A stretch of DNA of 64,000 nt from positions 879,165-943,164 of the forward strand of contig CAWIJK010000001.1 of NCBI GenBank assembly GCA_963836375.1. Direction: 5' to 3'. The notes under the pieces are model-generated. The model was not told the DNA's origin, ran no database searches, and saw only the letters and a program-made list of their open reading frames with translations. The position numbers were made by a program, and so were the translations under genes. The DNA is from CAWIJK01 sp963836375 (GTDB lineage: Bacteria; Actinomycetota; Acidimicrobiia; Acidimicrobiales; RAAP-2). Numbering within the stretch: position 1 is the first letter of the stretch; each line of letters starts with the position of its first letter. Shown here piece by piece: positions 62,205-64,000 of the stretch.

Positions 62205-62242
62205 GCACATCTTCGGGATGTGCCCGCCCCTCTCGTCGGGGC
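62205..62242. promoter_or_regulatory. Two perfect hairpins upstream of the serine recombinase
   Basis: GCACATC-TTCGG-GATGTGC (62205-62223) and GCCCC-TCTCGTC-GGGGC (62226-62242) lie in the 221-nt gap before the recombinase. There is no T tract, so rho-independent termination is doubtful. They may be a leader structure or part of an attachment site. Confidence 0.45.
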
Positions 62243-62327
62243 CTATCACTCAGGACTGACTACCCCGCCTCATCGGAAGTTCCCGGCCCGGTCGGCTCAC
62301 CTGAGCAACCGACGAGAGGAACACCCG

Positions 62328-64000
62328 ATGCCGAAACGATCCAGTCCCAAGCCGGCCACTCCGGCGGTAGTCGAGGACGGCGCGCTGGCCGTCTCCTACC
62401 TGCGGGTCTCCACCAAAGAACAGGCCCAACGCGGCGGCCGTGACGAAGGGTTCTCGCTCCCCGCGCAGCGCGACGCCAACCAGCGCAAGGCCGAGAGCCT
62501 GAACGCGGCGATCGTGGAGGAGTTCATCGAGCCCGGCGAGTCGGGCACCACCACCGACCGCCCGGCCCTCCAACGCCTCCTCGCCTACGTCAAGAGCAAC
62601 CCGGTCGCGTACTGCATCGTCCACAAGATCGACCGGCTCGCCCGTAACCGCCTCGATGACGCGATGATCCACTACGAGCTGCGCCAGGCCGGGGTCATGC
62701 TCGTCTCGGCCACCGAGAACATTGACGAGACCCCCTCGGGGATGCTGGTCCACGGGATCATGTCCTCGATCGCCGAGTTCTACAGCCTGAACCTGGCGAC
62801 CGAGGTCACCAAGGGCCTGGTCCAGAAGGCCGCTGCCGGAGGCACCCCGACCAAGGCCCCGATCGGCTATCTCAACGTCCGCAAGCGCGACGAGCTGGGC
62901 CGCGACATTCGGACGATCGAAGTGGACCCGGACCGCTCCGAGCATGTGACCTGGGCGTTCCACGCCTACGCGACCGGGAACTGGACTACCGCGCAAATCT
63001 ATGAGGAGCTGATCGCCCGCGGCCTGACCACGCTGCCGACGCCGCGGCACCCGGCCAAGCCGCTGGCGTTTTCGTCGGTCCATCGGATGCTGACCAACCC
63101 CTACTACAAGGGCGACGTGACCTACAAAGGCGTCACCTACGCCGGCACCCACACGCCGATCGTCCCGATCGAGGTCTGGTACCGCGTCCAAACCGTCCTC
63201 TCAGCGCACAACTCCGCGGGTGACCGGCGTCGCCGTCACGACCACTACCTCAAGGGCACCGTCTACTGCGGCGCGTGCGGCTCCAGGCTGATGATCTCCA
63301 ACGCTCGCAGTGCCAGCGGGAACATCTACCCCTACTTCGTGTGCGCCGGACGGCACAGCAAGCGGACCCACTGCACCCGTCCCGCGATCCTCGTGGACAA
63401 GGTGGAGCAGCTTGTTGCCGACCACTACAAGACCATCCAGATACCCCCGGACGTGCGCCACGCCATGCTCGGCATGTTGGACGAGGAGTTCGCCGCCCTG
63501 CACGCCTCTAGCGAGACTGAGCGCCACCAGCTCACCGTCGAGAAAGATCGCATCCAAGACCAGCGCCGCGCCAGCCTCCAAGCCCACTACGCCGGAGCGC
63601 TCCCGCTGGACCTGCTCAAAGAGGAGCAAGACCGCCTCGCCCGCCAGCTCGACCTCGTGACCGCCCGGCTCGACGCGCTCGACAGCACCTATGAGGAGGC
63701 CCGCACCCACCTCCAAGAGTGCTTGGCGCTGGCCGGGGACTGCCAGACCGTCTACGCCTGCGGGTCAGACACCACGCGGCGGATGGCGAATCAGGCGTTC
63801 TTCACCCGCATCTACCTCGACGCTGACGACACGATCCGCACCGAGCCCACCCCGTCCTTCGGACTACTGCTCGATCCCGGCACCCAGCAACAAGCCTTGA
63901 GCTGGGCCGACCCGCAGCGGCAGGCGGGCAAGCGTCCCACTCAAACCCTCATCCATCATGTCGAGGGTTCGAGTAAGACGCGTGGAGTGGAGCTAAGGGG
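62328..64000 (+). CDS. Serine recombinase/integrase of the element (3' end outside window)
   Basis: 557 codons visible without a stop; ATG 62328 with AGAGGA eight bases upstream. The catalytic domain has Ser28 in LAVSYLRVSTKEQAQRGG, then GESGTTTDRPALQRLL, CIVHKIDRLARNRLDDA and GIMSSIAEFYSLNLA. The recombinase domain follows (WAFHAYATGNWTTAQIYEEL, RMLTNPYYKGDVTYKG), then a zinc ribbon (YCGACGSRLMI, YFVCAGRH, HCTRPA) and a coiled-coil region rich in Leu and Gln (LTVEKDRIQDQRRASLQ). This is a large serine recombinase that should catalyse excision and integration; the attachment site is expected close by, beyond 64000 or upstream. Confidence 0.92.
   Translation, partial: MPKRSSPKPATPAVVEDGALAVSYLRVSTKEQAQRGGRDEGFSLPAQRDANQRKAESLNAAIVEEFIEPGESGTTTDRPALQRLLAYVKSNPVAYCIVHKIDRLARNRLDDAMIHYELRQAGVMLVSATENIDETPSGMLVHGIMSSIAEFYSLNLATEVTKGLVQKAAAGGTPTKAPIGYLNVRKRDELGRDIRTIEVDPDRSEHVTWAFHAYATGNWTTAQIYEELIARGLTTLPTPRHPAKPLAFSSVHRMLTNPYYKGDVTYKGVTYAGTHTPIVPIEVWYRVQTVLSAHNSAGDRRRRHDHYLKGTVYCGACGSRLMISNARSASGNIYPYFVCAGRHSKRTHCTRPAILVDKVEQLVADHYKTIQIPPDVRHAMLGMLDEEFAALHASSETERHQLTVEKDRIQDQRRASLQAHYAGALPLDLLKEEQDRLARQLDLVTARLDALDSTYEEARTHLQECLALAGDCQTVYACGSDTTRRMANQAFFTRIYLDADDTIRTEPTPSFGLLLDPGTQQQALSWADPQRQAGKRPTQTLIHHVEGSSKTRGVELR

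Overview
The window is high-GC DNA from an actinobacterium, probably of the Acidimicrobiia. The evidence is secreted proteins made of tandem GYxLVGxDGGVFxFG repeats (common, as I recall, in Acidimicrobiales), an F420/FMN split-barrel protein, GTG/TTG starts and actinobacterial-type conjugation genes. The class assignment is inference; no rRNA or complete tRNA gene is present. No CRISPR array was seen.

Positions 1-30300 look like chromosome with a decaying accessory character. They hold two near-identical repeat-protein genes (the first cut by the window edge), a patch of dispersed repeats with tRNA-Ile-like 5' halves and a broken toxin/antitoxin pair (about 3.9-5.0 kb), several single-copy enzymes (methyltransferases, GNAT acetyltransferases, a sulfotransferase, a SET-domain protein, an APH-like kinase), a complete P3A-type proton ATPase and an ABC exporter pair. 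There is a pseudogene-rich stretch at 11.9-15.1 kb (ISL3 transposase remnant, GNAT remnant, frameshifted HigB toxin with intact HigA and a palindromic operator, Clp-N fragment). Further right are an IS110-family transposase with a strong upstream hairpin, an SGNH hydrolase and a metal-dependent amidohydrolase.

From about 30.3 kb to the right edge lies an integrative and conjugative element (ICE) or its remnant. On the left it begins with a MobF/TrwC relaxase gene truncated before its metal-binding histidines. Then come two regulator/enzyme cargo modules (TetR-MFS exporter; MarR-NmrA oxidoreductase), ArdC-like antirestriction, a primase-polymerase, a DUF2637 membrane protein, a ParB-like protein and a type IV secretion set: a small single-span membrane protein, a transglycosylase/NlpC-P60 hydrolase, two VirB2-like small membrane proteins, VirB6/TrbL, SCO6880-like, VirB4 and the VirD4 coupling protein. 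These are followed by SSB, a very large methyltransferase-helicase, DUF4913 and, at the right edge, a serine recombinase whose gene runs off the window.

Four features of the ICE stand out. (1) A motif near GCGCACCTGNCGGG occurs in eight gene gaps or leaders, mostly followed by a perfect hairpin; at two sites an outer stem reaches the ribosome-binding site. (2) Four cargo modules share one architecture: a MarR or TetR regulator, an enzyme or exporter, and directly 3' of it on the same strand a tiny AraC-type DNA-binding protein without a sensor domain. (3) Two of these modules sit in tandem between three 174-nt copies of the 3' end of the NlpC/P60 gene. (4) A 183-codon gene-like frame lies inside the 5' part of the giant helicase frame. 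I regard (1)-(3) as the best candidates for an undescribed system.
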